Source: Hyphomonadaceae bacterium BL14 | GTDB lineage: Bacteria; Pseudomonadota; Alphaproteobacteria; Caulobacterales; Maricaulaceae | NCBI GenBank assembly: GCA_027627705.1 | Contig: CP091242.1 | Span: forward strand, 1,972,677-2,036,676 | Length of the DNA: 64,000 nt | Reading direction: 5' to 3' | Shown here: positions 49,000 to 57,688 of the stretch, one piece after another | Position numbering within the stretch: position 1 is the first letter of the stretch | How the letters are laid out: each line of letters opens with the position of its first letter | Program-made: the position numbers and the translations under genes | The notes under the pieces: model-generated | Told to the model about the DNA's origin: nothing | Database searches by the model: none | Seen by the model: only the letters and a program-made list of their open reading frames with translations

Positions 49000-49818
49000 T
49001 CAATCCTCATAATCTTCCGGTCGCGTCACGTAGTTGAGCGCCAGGCGGCCGCCGTCGGGGTAGAGGCACTGGCCGGTCATGTAGCTGGAATCGCGTGAGG
49101 CGAGAAACCAGGCGACGCCGGCGATCTCGTCGGGGTCGCCGATGCGGTTGAGGGGCGTGCGCGAGAGGATGCGCTTCATGGCGGTGCGGTCTTCCATCAC
49201 CGATTTGAGGATGTCGGTGTTCACCGAGCCCGGCCCGATGGCGTTGACCCGCACGCCCCAGGGTGCCAGCGCCAGCGCCATGGATTTCGTCAGCTGGTTG
49301 AGCGCGCCCTTGGCGGTGCAATAGGCAAGCTGGGTGGGAATGGCCACCACGGCGTTGACCGAGGACATGTTGATGATGGCGTAGCGCCGGCGGCACTCGT
49401 CGGCGCGGGTCTGCTCCTCCTCGATCTGCTCGACCATCTGACGCGCGGCGGCGCGCGCCACCAGGAAGGCGCCGCGCAGATTGACGCCCATCACCCGGTC
49501 GAAATCCTCCAGCTCCAGATCCAGGATGTCGCCGGCGGATATGATCGCAGCGTTGTTGACCAGCACGTCCACCCGGCCGAAGGCCGAGCGCGTCTCGGCC
49601 ATGAGGTTATTGACCGCCAGCGTGTCGGACACGTCGCACTGGACGAAGATCGCGCGCTCCTTGCCGGCGCCCAGCTCGTCGGCCAGCACCTCGCCGGCCA
49701 GATCATCCACATCGGCGATGACGACCCGCAGGCCCTCTTCGGCAAAGCGGCGGGCGCAAGCGGCGCCAATGCCATTGGCGGCTCCGGTGACGATGGCGAC
49801 GCGGTCAGACGCGGGCAT
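49000..49818 (-). CDS. SDR family oxidoreductase
   Basis: 272 residues. Classical short-chain dehydrogenase: TGAANGIGAA cofactor motif, NNAA, the Ser in INMSSVN and YCTAKGA (YxxxK). C-terminal PDGGRLALNY is typical. Its closest type is a glucose/3-oxoacyl-like SDR, but the substrate cannot be assigned. GAGG precedes the ATG. Upstream on the same strand is a TPR lipoprotein, 40 bases away. Confidence 0.9.
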   Translation of the reverse strand: MPASDRVAIVTGAANGIGAACARRFAEEGLRVVIADVDDLAGEVLADELGAGKERAIFVQCDVSDTLAVNNLMAETRSAFGRVDVLVNNAAIISAGDILDLELEDFDRVMGVNLRGAFLVARAAARQMVEQIEEEQTRADECRRRYAIINMSSVNAVVAIPTQLAYCTAKGALNQLTKSMALALAPWGVRVNAIGPGSVNTDILKSVMEDRTAMKRILSRTPLNRIGDPDEIAGVAWFLASRDSSYMTGQCLYPDGGRLALNYVTRPEDYED

Positions 49819-49858
49819 GGCGATACCTCATTGTGGGCGGATGGGGGACGGGCGGCGC

Positions 49859-50707
49859 TCAGGGCTCGCGGGTGCGCTCAAAGTCGGCGGTGATCTCGCG
49901 GCTCACCGGGTCCAGCTCATGGGCGCGGGCATAGAGATCACGCGCCTCGTCCAGGCGGCCCAGCTGCTCCAGCGCCGCGGCGCGCGAATGGGTGATGGCA
50001 CCGCTGTCGGGGCGCGCCTCCAGCGCGGCGTCACAGGTGGGCAGTGCGTCGCCCGCGCGCCCGGCCTTGACCAGCGCCCAGCACAACGCGTTGAGCGCGC
50101 TGGCGTCCTGCGGGGCGATACTGACCGCGTCCAGTGCATCCGCGAGGGCCTCCTCGTGCCGGCCAAGCTCGGCGAACGCCGCCGAACGCCCCGCCAGCGC
50201 GCCGATATCCTCCGGCACCAGCGCCAGCGCTGCATCAAACGAGGCTGCCGCCGCCTCGGCCTGTCCGGTCTCCAGCTGCGCCGAACCGGCAAGCATGCGG
50301 GTCAGCGGGTCGCGTGGCCAGCCCGCCAGGGCAATCTCCAGATCGTCCAGCGCCGCCTCGGGCCGCCCCAGCTGCAGATAGGCCATCGCCCGGTTACGGC
50401 GCACGACCGGGTGGCTGGAATCACTTGTATGGGTCTCCAGCAGCGCCAGGATCTGGGCGTAGCTCACCAGCGCCGCCTCGGGCCGCTCCAGCGCCATCTG
50501 CGCGGCGGCCAGACCCATGCGCAGCTCGCCCTCGTATTCCCAGTCATGTGTGCGCGCCGCGAGGCAGGCCTCAAAGGCACGCTCGGCCTCGGCATAGCGG
50601 GCACCATCCAGATGGGCCGGGCCGGTGCCGCACGGGTCATCGCTAACGGCGGGAGCGCAGGCGGCGAGGCCGGTCAAGAGACTAAGGAGAAGGCTGATGC
50701 GCGGCAT
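49859..50707 (-). CDS. TPR-repeat lipoprotein
   Basis: 282 residues. Signal peptide with lipobox LTGLAAC, then about six tetratricopeptide repeats (for example AEAERAFEACLA, PEAALVSYAQIL, AEAAAASFDAAL, EEALADALDAV). Such lipoproteins usually scaffold protein complexes in the periplasm. The start at 50707 (MPRISLLL) is chosen because the signal begins there; longer frames lack it. Downstream of a terminator. Confidence 0.88.
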   Translation of the reverse strand: MPRISLLLSLLTGLAACAPAVSDDPCGTGPAHLDGARYAEAERAFEACLAARTHDWEYEGELRMGLAAAQMALERPEAALVSYAQILALLETHTSDSSHPVVRRNRAMAYLQLGRPEAALDDLEIALAGWPRDPLTRMLAGSAQLETGQAEAAAASFDAALALVPEDIGALAGRSAAFAELGRHEEALADALDAVSIAPQDASALNALCWALVKAGRAGDALPTCDAALEARPDSGAITHSRAAALEQLGRLDEARDLYARAHELDPVSREITADFERTREP

Positions 50708-50799
50708 CGGGATCCTGGCGCTGAACGGGCGGTCGCAAGGTCGTGCAGCATGGGGCGCACGCCCGGGCGGGGCAATGGGCGAATGCGGCGCACTACATG

Positions 50800-50831
50800 A
50801 AAAACGGGGCGGACGCTGATGCGTCCGCCCC
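50800..50831 (-). terminator. Intrinsic terminator after DUF465 gene
   Basis: An 11-bp perfect stem GGGGCGGACGC/GCGTCCGCCCC with loop of four bases. On the minus strand it is followed by G and TTTTT. It lies 48 bases beyond the stop of the DUF465 gene at 50879-51049 and insulates the TPR lipoprotein gene. Confidence 0.8.
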
Positions 50832-50878
50832 GTCATGCCCGGCTTGAAACCGGGTGCGTCATTGCGTCTCGCGCCGTC

Positions 50879-51049
50879 TCATTGGCGTCGCCGGAGTCGC
50901 GCTATCTCTTCTTTGAGCTTGAGTTTCTGTTTCTTGAGGGTGGCGAGTTGAAGCGTGTCGGCAGAAGGATGTTTGAGGGTTTCCTCGATCCGGGTGTCCA
51001 ATTGGGTATGACGGGCATCCAGTTCCTTGATACGCGCTTCAGTGGCCAT
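50879..51049 (-). CDS. DUF465 (YdcH-like) protein, copy 1
   Basis: 56 residues, a short coiled-coil (LDTRIEETLKHPSADTLQLATLKKQKLKLKEEIARL) typical of DUF465. The function is unknown in any organism I can name. AGGAGG lies close before the ATG at 51049. It faces away from ubiX, and a second DUF465 gene lies 1.3 kb to the right. Confidence 0.88.
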   Translation of the reverse strand: MATEARIKELDARHTQLDTRIEETLKHPSADTLQLATLKKQKLKLKEEIARLRRRQ

Positions 51050-51153
51050 AGGTGCCTCCTTGGCTGGTTGGGAGTAGAGTGAACCATCAAAACGGGGGCG
51101 ATGGCAATTCACGAATTGCTCCGCATCCCTGACAAACTGACGCAAGGTGAAGC

Positions 51154-51765
51154 ATGAGTAACCAGCCGCGCCTGGTGGTGGGCATATCGGGCGCCTCGGG
51201 CGTCGTTTACGCGCTGCGGGCGCTTGAAGCCCTGCGTGAGCTGGGCGTGGAGAGTCATGTGGTGGCCAGCAAGGCCGCTGAAATGACCCTGTCCTACGAG
51301 ACCGGGCTGGCCCCGTCAGTCCTGCGCGAGCGGGCCGACCATCTCTATAAAATGCCTGATGTGGGGGCGCCGATCGCATCGGGATCGTTCCGCACGCTGG
51401 GTATGCTGGTTGCGCCGTGCTCGGTGCGCACCATGAGCGAGATCGCCACCGGCGTGACGTCCAGCCTGCTGACCCGCGCTGCGGATGTGGCGCTCAAAGA
51501 GCGCCGCCGCCTGGTGCTGATGGTGCGCGAAACGCCGTTTCATCTGGGCCATCTGCGCACCATGGTGCAGCTGACCGAGATGGGCGCGATCATCATGCCG
51601 CCTCTCCCCGCCTTCTACGCCAAGCCCGAAACGCTCGATGACATGGTGGACCAGTCAGTGGGCCGCGCGCTGGATCTGTTCGGGCTGGACTGGACGCCGA
51701 CACGGCGCTGGGGCGAGGACATCAAGGAAGGTGCCCGCCCCGCCGCGCGCACCCGCAAGCCATGA
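51154..51765 (+). CDS. ubiX: Flavin prenyltransferase UbiX
   Basis: 203 residues. GISGASGVVYALRAL is the flavin-binding start, the LVAPCSVRTMSEIATG stretch and LVLMVRETPFHLGHLRTM are UbiX signatures. It makes prenylated FMN, the cofactor of UbiD decarboxylases in ubiquinone synthesis. It overlaps the next gene by ATGA, so the pair is translationally coupled. Confidence 0.95.
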   Translation: MSNQPRLVVGISGASGVVYALRALEALRELGVESHVVASKAAEMTLSYETGLAPSVLRERADHLYKMPDVGAPIASGSFRTLGMLVAPCSVRTMSEIATGVTSSLLTRAADVALKERRRLVLMVRETPFHLGHLRTMVQLTEMGAIIMPPLPAFYAKPETLDDMVDQSVGRALDLFGLDWTPTRRWGEDIKEGARPAARTRKP

Positions 51766-52250
51766 GCCCTGCCCCGGCAAGATTCTGGGATTTCTCACTC
51801 GCGGTCTATCCCGCCGCAGGGGTCAAGCCCGCCTGCCTTGCGCTTCAGGCGGCAGGGCTGGACGTGAATCTGGCGCTCTGGATCGCCTGGCACGGGGCTC
51901 ATGACCGCGATGCGCGCCCGGCGCTGGACGCCGCCCTCGCCCTGTCAGCAGACTGGAGCACGCGGGTGGTCAAGCCGCTGCGCGCCGCGCGCGACGCCCT
52001 GAAAACCGCACCGGATTATGTGAGCCGCGATGCCGCCGGTGCCCTGCGCAATGCGATCCTCAGCGCGGAGCTCGAGGCCGAACGGCTTGAGCAGCTGGCG
52101 CTGGAAGCCGTCGGAGGCACGGTGCGCGGCGAAGGAAGCCGGCGTGCGCTCACTGTGGCAAGCCTGGAGCGATACACCGCCCGGCTTGGTGCGCAGACAC
52201 CGGTCGAGCCCTTCGTCGAATCCGTTTTCGGCGCGCTCGAAAAGGTGTAA
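51762..52250 (+). CDS. TIGR02444 family protein
   Basis: 162 residues, mostly helical, no membrane segment. WDFSLAVYPAAGVKPACLALQ and VNLALWIAWHGAH are characteristic of the TIGR02444 (DUF2390) family, whose function is unknown. It starts inside the ubiX stop (ATGA). That coupling with ubiX suggests a role near quinone or flavin metabolism, but this is inference. Confidence 0.85.
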   Translation: MSPAPARFWDFSLAVYPAAGVKPACLALQAAGLDVNLALWIAWHGAHDRDARPALDAALALSADWSTRVVKPLRAARDALKTAPDYVSRDAAGALRNAILSAELEAERLEQLALEAVGGTVRGEGSRRALTVASLERYTARLGAQTPVEPFVESVFGALEKV

Positions 52251-52393
52251 TATCGGCTCACCTTGAATGGATCGTCCCTTGCGTGGGAGCTTGGCGAGCG
52301 GCCGGTCCTGACCATCTTGACCCACTTGATCTGGCGCGCCTGCAGCCTGTGGCGCGGCGCACAACCAACATTCTGGAGGCAGCGATCAGCGCC

Positions 52394-52603
52394 ATGGACG
52401 GGGAAGTTGACGAGCTGGTTCTGAGCCAGCGCCTGGAAGCCCTGCGCAGCGAGCACCGCGCACTGGATGATGAAGTGCGCGCCCTGACCATGTGCGGGGT
52501 GGTCGATCAGCTGAAAATCATGCGCCTGAAACGGCGCAAGCTATCGCTCAAAGACGAGATTTTCCGGCTCGAGGACATCCTCAATCCGGACATCATCGCC
52601 TGA
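52394..52603 (+). CDS. DUF465 (YdcH-like) protein, copy 2
   Basis: 69 residues. The heptad-like segment SQRLEALRSEHRALDDEV and the closing KIMRLKRRKLSLKDEI match DUF465; the first copy has the corresponding LATLKKQKLKLKEEI. A GGAGG lies 14 bases before the ATG, further than ideal, so the start is uncertain. It lies 143 bases after the TIGR02444 gene. Confidence 0.82.
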   Translation: MDGEVDELVLSQRLEALRSEHRALDDEVRALTMCGVVDQLKIMRLKRRKLSLKDEIFRLEDILNPDIIA

Positions 52604-52717
52604 ATCTGTAGCAGGGAACGCTGACAGCGGCCTCAGGTCACGCTCTAAATAAAGTCCAGACACTGCGGCGAAACGCACGCTGGCGCGAAAAGCCAATCAC
52701 CAAGCAGGAGAGCAATC

Positions 52718-52912
52718 ATGGGCCCCCTGAACATAGGACTCTTGGTTATCACTGTCTATTTCATTATCTTGTTCAGCACTGCTTTTTTCCAAACAAACAG
52801 CATCAGAGTCAACGCAGCGCAGGCGCTCGGCGATTGCGGGCAAGGCAAGGTGCAACGCGTTGATCAAGATGGCTATCGCTGCTTTGAAACGCCGGCCGGG
52901 GCGCGCCGTTGA
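52718..52912 (+). CDS. Small membrane protein in an AT-rich pocket
   Basis: 64 residues. One hydrophobic helix (LLVITVYFIILFSTAFF, about residues 8-25), then a polar tail with two cysteines (DCGQGKVQRVDQDGYRCFET). GCAGGAGAG precedes the ATG. Base composition is visibly more AT-rich than the surroundings, and the region continues AT-rich until the methyltransferase. No family recognised. Confidence 0.65.
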   Translation: MGPLNIGLLVITVYFIILFSTAFFQTNSIRVNAAQALGDCGQGKVQRVDQDGYRCFETPAGARR

Positions 52913-53051
52913 TCTCTCGGCACTGAGGCTCTGTGCATTGCGAGCGATATTATGCCGGGCAGCTCCTGCCTTTGCACGCCCTCGCCTTTAAAGGCTGATT
53001 TGAATTATAAACTATTTTAATTGAAATATAAGTTAAGTATTTCGATCAATT

Positions 53052-53079
53052 TTGCAGCACGCCAGAAATCCGCTATAAG
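53052..53079 (+). promoter_or_regulatory. Weak promoter candidate upstream of methyltransferase
   Basis: TTGCAG (53052-53057), 16 bases, then TATAAG (53074-53079), 38 bases before the ATG, in an AT-rich stretch (52990-53100). The -35 matches the consensus at only three positions, so confidence is low. Confidence 0.25.
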
Positions 53080-53116
53080 CATTCACTCAATTTATGCCGA
53101 ACAAGGAGCGCTCCCG

Positions 53117-53734
53117 ATGGCTGCCACATCCCGAAATCCCATCCTAGACCGGATTTATAATCTTCAGGGCGGGCCGGACGAATGCCGCGATGCCTATAAA
53201 GACTGGGCTCAATCCTATGATGAGGACACGGTTGAGGGCATGGGTTATGTGGCACCCAGGGTGACGGCGGATAAGATCGCCAGCCTGTTGCAGCCCGATG
53301 CGGTGATTCTGGATGCGGGCTGCGGGACGGGTCTGGCCGGCGAGGCGCTGGCCGAACGCGGCTTCACGACCATTGACGGCATGGATATCTCGCCGGACAT
53401 GCTGGCGGTGGCCCGCGGAAAGGGTGTCTACCGCACGCTTCAGACCGAAGACATGACCCGGCCCCTATCCTACGAAACAAACACTTATGACGCCGTCGTC
53501 TGCGTGGGCACGTTCACGCACGCCCATGTCGGGCCCAAGGGGTTTGACGAGCTGGTGCGGATAACCCGGCCCGGCGGACCCATCGTCGCGACGGTCCATG
53601 AGGAGGTCTGGGGCGATGGCTATGAAGCCCATTTCGCCAGGCTGGAGGCGGACGGCGCGGCCAGGCTGGCGGGGATAGAGGACGCGCCCTACCACCTCAA
53701 CAAGTGCAAGCTGGTGACTCTGGGCGTGACGTAA
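53117..53734 (+). CDS. Class I SAM-dependent methyltransferase
   Basis: 205 residues. Motif I VILDAGCGTGLAGEAL binds SAM, motif II-like DGMDISPDMLAVAR and a late DAVVCVGTFTHAHVG are typical of the small-molecule or WBSCR27-like methyltransferases. AAGGAG precedes the ATG at 53117; an upstream AT-rich extension of the frame is not used. Substrate unknown. It is convergent with HMG-CoA reductase. Confidence 0.88.
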   Translation: MAATSRNPILDRIYNLQGGPDECRDAYKDWAQSYDEDTVEGMGYVAPRVTADKIASLLQPDAVILDAGCGTGLAGEALAERGFTTIDGMDISPDMLAVARGKGVYRTLQTEDMTRPLSYETNTYDAVVCVGTFTHAHVGPKGFDELVRITRPGGPIVATVHEEVWGDGYEAHFARLEADGAARLAGIEDAPYHLNKCKLVTLGVT

Positions 53735-53799
53735 ACGCGTCCTCATGTGACGTTGACGGGCCTCTAGAGGTCGCCGGCGCGCCTCCATGTGTCATACGG

Positions 53800-54987
53800 C
53801 TAGCGATTGCGTCCGAGCTTTTCGTGGCTCTCCACCCAGTCGCCGGCCACCACAGCGCCGGCCAGCGAGACCTCCCCGGCCAGAACCGTGGCGGCGCAGA
53901 TTTCGATGAAGCGCCCGACCTTGCCCTGGCCCCGGCAGCCGAGAATGTCGAGGCACTCGGACTGGGTCGGCAGGCCGGTGCCGCCGCCGAAAGTGGCGAC
54001 GATCAGGGCCGGCAGGGTGATGGACCAGTAATAGGTCTGACCGTCATCTTCCAGGCGCACATAGGTCATGGCGGCGTGGCTCTCGGCCACATTGGCGGCG
54101 TCCTGGCCGGTAGCGATGAACAGGGCGGCCAGGGCATTGGCCGCATGCATGCCGTTATTGGCCGATCCTGCCATCACGGACCCGGCAAAGGAGTTGAGGC
54201 GGGCGCGGAACAGGTCCGCGGCACCGGTCCCGACCCGCTCGCGCAGCAGGGCATCGGGGATGCGCGCCTCGGCGACCACCCGGGCGCCGCGCGAGTGCAG
54301 CACATTGAGCTGGGAGTGCTTCTTGTCGGTATCCATGGCACCCGACAGGGTATAGCGCGCGCCGCCGGGATGGTGCGCCGCGATCCAGCGGCAGGCAGCA
54401 TCGGCCGCCTTGCCGGACATGTTCTGGCCGGCTGCGTCGCCCGTTTCGAAATTGAAGCGCAGATGCAGCATGGGCCCCACGGCATAGCGTTCGATGTGGG
54501 ACAGCGTCGCCACCGAGCTCGTGGCTTCCGCCGCGGCTCGGATCTCGTCCATATGGGCCTGGACCCAGGCGGCGAAATCGCGGGCGCTGCGGGCGTCGTC
54601 GAAATGGAACACCGGGGCGCGCTGCATGTAGCGCTCCACAAGGGTGGTTTTCACCCCGCCAGCCTCGGACAGAATGCGCATGCCGCGATTATAGCTTGCC
54701 ACCAGAGTGCCCTCGGACGTGGCCAGAGGCACGTAGACATGTTCGTCGGCGACGTGTTCACCGCGTATCAGCAAGGGCCCGGCAAGGCCGATGGGAATTT
54801 GCGCGGTGCCGATGAAGTTCTCGATATTGCCGCGCGTCACCGCCGGATCGAAGCTGTAGGCGCCCACATGGGTGAGAGCTGCGCCGGTGCGCGCCTCGAT
54901 GAAGGCGCGGCGCTCATCCGCCGCCTCGCGCGTATGGTCATCGTCCTTGCGCCGGGGCACCGGCATGCGCGTGTCATTGGGTATCAT
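53800..54987 (-). CDS. HMG-CoA reductase, soluble, divergent class I
   Basis: 395 residues, no membrane anchor. Catalytic residues are all present: Glu92 in ATSEGTLVAS, Lys223 region in MDTDKKHSQLN, Asp296 in ATGQDAANV and His388 in ESHEKLGRN. The NADPH-binding loop reads TGDAAGQNM in place of the usual GDAMGMNM. ENFIGTAQIPIGLAGPL is the start signature. It reduces HMG-CoA to mevalonate, or the reverse. No other mevalonate-pathway gene is in the window. Its ATG overlaps the stop of the sirtuin gene by one base. Confidence 0.9.
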   Translation of the reverse strand: MIPNDTRMPVPRRKDDDHTREAADERRAFIEARTGAALTHVGAYSFDPAVTRGNIENFIGTAQIPIGLAGPLLIRGEHVADEHVYVPLATSEGTLVASYNRGMRILSEAGGVKTTLVERYMQRAPVFHFDDARSARDFAAWVQAHMDEIRAAAEATSSVATLSHIERYAVGPMLHLRFNFETGDAAGQNMSGKAADAACRWIAAHHPGGARYTLSGAMDTDKKHSQLNVLHSRGARVVAEARIPDALLRERVGTGAADLFRARLNSFAGSVMAGSANNGMHAANALAALFIATGQDAANVAESHAAMTYVRLEDDGQTYYWSITLPALIVATFGGGTGLPTQSECLDILGCRGQGKVGRFIEICAATVLAGEVSLAGAVVAGDWVESHEKLGRNR

Positions 54988-55706
54988 CAGCCTGCCTCCA
55001 GCCCGCCCAGCCAGGCGGGCACGACTTGTGTTGCCGGTCCATAGTGATGCTCGTCAAACATCGCGCTGACCTCACCCGGTTCCAGGGAGAGCTCCACAGT
55101 CCAGGCCCCGGCGGCCCTGGCCTCCTGCACGAAGCCGGCGGCGGGCCAGACCGTGCCGGACGTGCCGATGGCGACGAACAGGTCCACGGTCTCCAGCGCC
55201 GCGTAGATCCGGTCCATGGCCAGCGGCATTTCGCCGAACCAGACCACGTGCGGGCGCAGGGTCCCGGCCGCGCCGCAGGACGGGCAGGCGCGCGCCACCG
55301 TCAGCGGCGCGCGATCGGTAAACAGATGGCCGCACGCCGTGCACCGGGTTTTCAATAGCTCGCCATGCATATGCAGGAGGGTCGCCGAGCCGGCCTGTTC
55401 GTGCAGATCATCGATATTCTGGGTGACCAGCAGAAACGCGCCCCGTCCGTCCATCATCCAAGCCTGTTCCAGCCCGGCCAGAGCGAGATGGGCGCCGTTG
55501 GGCCTGGCCGCCAGCAAATTGGCGCGCCGGGCCGAGTAGAAGTCCAGCACCGCGTCCGGATCGGCGGCGTAACCTTCGGGCGTGGCGAGTTTCATGGGAT
55601 CAAACTTCGCCCAGATGCCGCCGGTGTCGCGAAACGTGCCGAGCCCGCTTTCCGCGCTGATTCCGGCACCGGTGAGGATGACAATGTTGCGCGCAGGCCT
55701 GATCAT
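54987..55706 (-). CDS. cobB: NAD-dependent protein deacylase (sirtuin, CobB/SIRT5 type)
   Basis: 239 residues. GAGISAESGLGTFR, TQNIDDLHEQAG and catalytic His114 in HMHGEL define Sir2; Cys122, Cys125, Cys141 and Cys144 make the zinc site. Tyr57 and Arg60 (FYSAR) are the pair that in SIRT5 and E. coli CobB bind acidic acyl groups such as succinyl. So desuccinylase or demalonylase activity is likely beside deacetylase. It is translationally coupled to the HMG-CoA reductase downstream (TGATG). Confidence 0.92.
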   Translation of the reverse strand: MIRPARNIVILTGAGISAESGLGTFRDTGGIWAKFDPMKLATPEGYAADPDAVLDFYSARRANLLAARPNGAHLALAGLEQAWMMDGRGAFLLVTQNIDDLHEQAGSATLLHMHGELLKTRCTACGHLFTDRAPLTVARACPSCGAAGTLRPHVVWFGEMPLAMDRIYAALETVDLFVAIGTSGTVWPAAGFVQEARAAGAWTVELSLEPGEVSAMFDEHHYGPATQVVPAWLGGLEAG

Positions 55707-55849
55707 GCGGTCAAGGGTGGCCGGGCCGGGCGCGCCCTGTCCAGCGCTTTTGCAGGGGCGGGTTCGGGCGGCCGGGTTTGGTGAACCCTTTCTTTACCGC
55801 ACGCGCGCGACAGTGCGCCTCAAACGCCCTCGATACAGGGGAAGGCCTC

Positions 55850-56575
55850 ATGCGTATCCGTCCAGGCGACCCGCCCGGGACAGCCGCAGTTCGGCGCGAG
55901 CCGTCGTCAGCGGCGCGCGGCCCGGGCACGCCGGCCGCGTCCGCCACTCCCGCCCGCGTGCCGGACAGCGCCTCCATCATGGGCGTGCCGGAAGCGGAAC
56001 TGACCCCCAATGTCCAGCGCGCACTCCTGTCCCTGATGGGCGAGGTGGACCAGCTGCGCCGCGAGACCGAGGCTCTGCGCGTCAAGGTGCGCGATCTGGA
56101 GAATCTGGCCGACCGTGACGTCTTCCTGCCCGTGCTGAACCGGCGCGCCTTTCTGCGTGAGGTGTCCCGGGCGCTGGCCCTGGCCGAGCGTCACGATGCG
56201 CCGTCCTCTTTGATCTATCTGGATCTCAATGGCTTCAAGGCGATCAACGACACCCACGGCCACGCCGCCGGCGATGCGGCCCTGCGGGCCGTGGCCGACC
56301 TGATCGCGGCGCATGTGCGCGAGACCGATGCGGTGGGGCGCCTGGGCGGTGACGAGTTCGGCATCGTGCTCACCCTCACCCCGGCCGCTGCCGCGGAGCG
56401 CAAGGCCCGTGAGCTGGTCGAGACACTGGAAACCACGCCCATCGTGCATGACGGTCAGCAGTTTCAGGTCGGTGCCGCCTGGGGCGTGCGGGCGCTGGAG
56501 GCTGGCGTGGACGTCAATACCGCCATGGCCGAGGCCGACGCGGCCATGTATGCCCGCAAGATGGGGACAGCCTAG
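55850..56575 (+). CDS. Diguanylate cyclase (GGDEF)
   Basis: 241 residues. An N-terminal disordered Pro/Ala part (1-50), a short coiled coil (58-90), then a GGDEF domain with the active loop RLGGDEF at 164-170 and an inhibitory RxxD site (RETD, 157-160) five residues before it. Synthesises c-di-GMP, which in caulobacter-type bacteria controls motility, holdfast and cell cycle. No membrane or sensory domain, so the input is unknown. GGGGAAGG precedes the ATG. Confidence 0.92.
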   Translation: MRIRPGDPPGTAAVRREPSSAARGPGTPAASATPARVPDSASIMGVPEAELTPNVQRALLSLMGEVDQLRRETEALRVKVRDLENLADRDVFLPVLNRRAFLREVSRALALAERHDAPSSLIYLDLNGFKAINDTHGHAAGDAALRAVADLIAAHVRETDAVGRLGGDEFGIVLTLTPAAAAERKARELVETLETTPIVHDGQQFQVGAAWGVRALEAGVDVNTAMAEADAAMYARKMGTA

Positions 56576-56630
56576 CAGGCGGCCTGTCTCAGCCCGCCAT
56601 CCATGGCTTGCTCAACGGGCGAACGGCGCC

Positions 56631-57515
56631 TCAGCGAGCCGCATCAAGCAGCTCCTGGAGAATGACACGCGCTTGCGCGCCATACTCAGGGTCAGCCAGC
56701 GCCATCGCCGCGCTGGCGCGCAGATAGCCGGTCTTGGAGCCGGTATCAAACACCTCGCCAGTAAAGGGCAAAGCGTGGAACGGGCTGGTCACCATCAGGG
56801 TCTGCATGGCGTCGGTGAGCTGGATTTCCCCACCGGCACCCGGGGTCTGGCGCGACAAGAGGGCGAAAATCTCCGGCTGGAGGATATAGCGTCCGGAAAT
56901 CATCAGATTGGAGGGGGCCGCGTCCACGGCGGGCTTCTCGACCATGCCGCGCATCTCGATCAATGTGCCCTTGCGGGCACCCGGATCAATGATCCCGTAG
57001 CTCGACACCTCGTCGCGCGGAACCTCCTGCACCGAAATGAGATTGCCGCCGACCTGGCCGTAGGCCTGCGTCATTTCCGCCAGGCACGCCGGCTCGGAGC
57101 GCATGATCATGTCGGGCAGAAGCACCGCAAACGGTTCGTCGCCGACCAGCTCGCGCGCGCACCACACCGCATGGCCCAGCCCCAGCGGCGCCTGCTGGCG
57201 CACGAAGCTGCACGCGCCGGCGGCTGGCAGATCGGCGCGCAGGGCCTGGAGCAGTCCGGTCTTGCCCTTGGCCTCCAGCGTGGCCTCAAGCTCGTAGGCG
57301 ATGTCGAAATAGTCCTCGATGGCCCCTTTATTGCGCCCGGTGACAAAGATGAAATGTTCAATCCCCGCCGCGCGCGCCTCTTCGACCACATAGTGCAGCG
57401 CCGGGCGGTCAAACACCGGCAGCATTTCCTTCGGGATGACCTTTGTGGCCGGCAGAACGCGCGTGCCCAGACCCGCCACCGGCAGCACAGCCTTTCGTAC
57501 AGGTTTGATCGTCAT
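56631..57515 (-). CDS. galU: UTP-glucose-1-phosphate uridylyltransferase
   Basis: 294 residues. AVLPVAGLGTRVLPATKVIPKEM is the nucleotide-binding start, FILVTGRNKGAIEDYFD-like and LPDMIMRSEPAC patterns match GalU. Makes UDP-glucose. It is convergent with the cyclase and divergent from the manC fusion; with ugd and pgm it forms a nucleotide-sugar block. Confidence 0.95.
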   Translation of the reverse strand: MTIKPVRKAVLPVAGLGTRVLPATKVIPKEMLPVFDRPALHYVVEEARAAGIEHFIFVTGRNKGAIEDYFDIAYELEATLEAKGKTGLLQALRADLPAAGACSFVRQQAPLGLGHAVWCARELVGDEPFAVLLPDMIMRSEPACLAEMTQAYGQVGGNLISVQEVPRDEVSSYGIIDPGARKGTLIEMRGMVEKPAVDAAPSNLMISGRYILQPEIFALLSRQTPGAGGEIQLTDAMQTLMVTSPFHALPFTGEVFDTGSKTGYLRASAAMALADPEYGAQARVILQELLDAAR

Positions 57516-57688
57516 GAGCTGCCAGCCTTTCCCGATTGCGTCCCTCGCGCCGGTCTAGCCCGCGATCCGGGCGCACGCAACATCGATCCCGGCTGTGCTT
57601 TCCTTCATATCGCCCCTTTCAAGAATGGCCGGGCTCAAACTAGAACGCCGGTAGCATCAGACGGCGCAGACCGTGGGGTTGATCAAGC

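Noticed and set aside
48830..49012. 60-codon frame in the gap before the efflux operon
   Set aside because: No ribosome binding site, no recognisable composition of a protein; the stretch more likely holds the minus-strand promoter.
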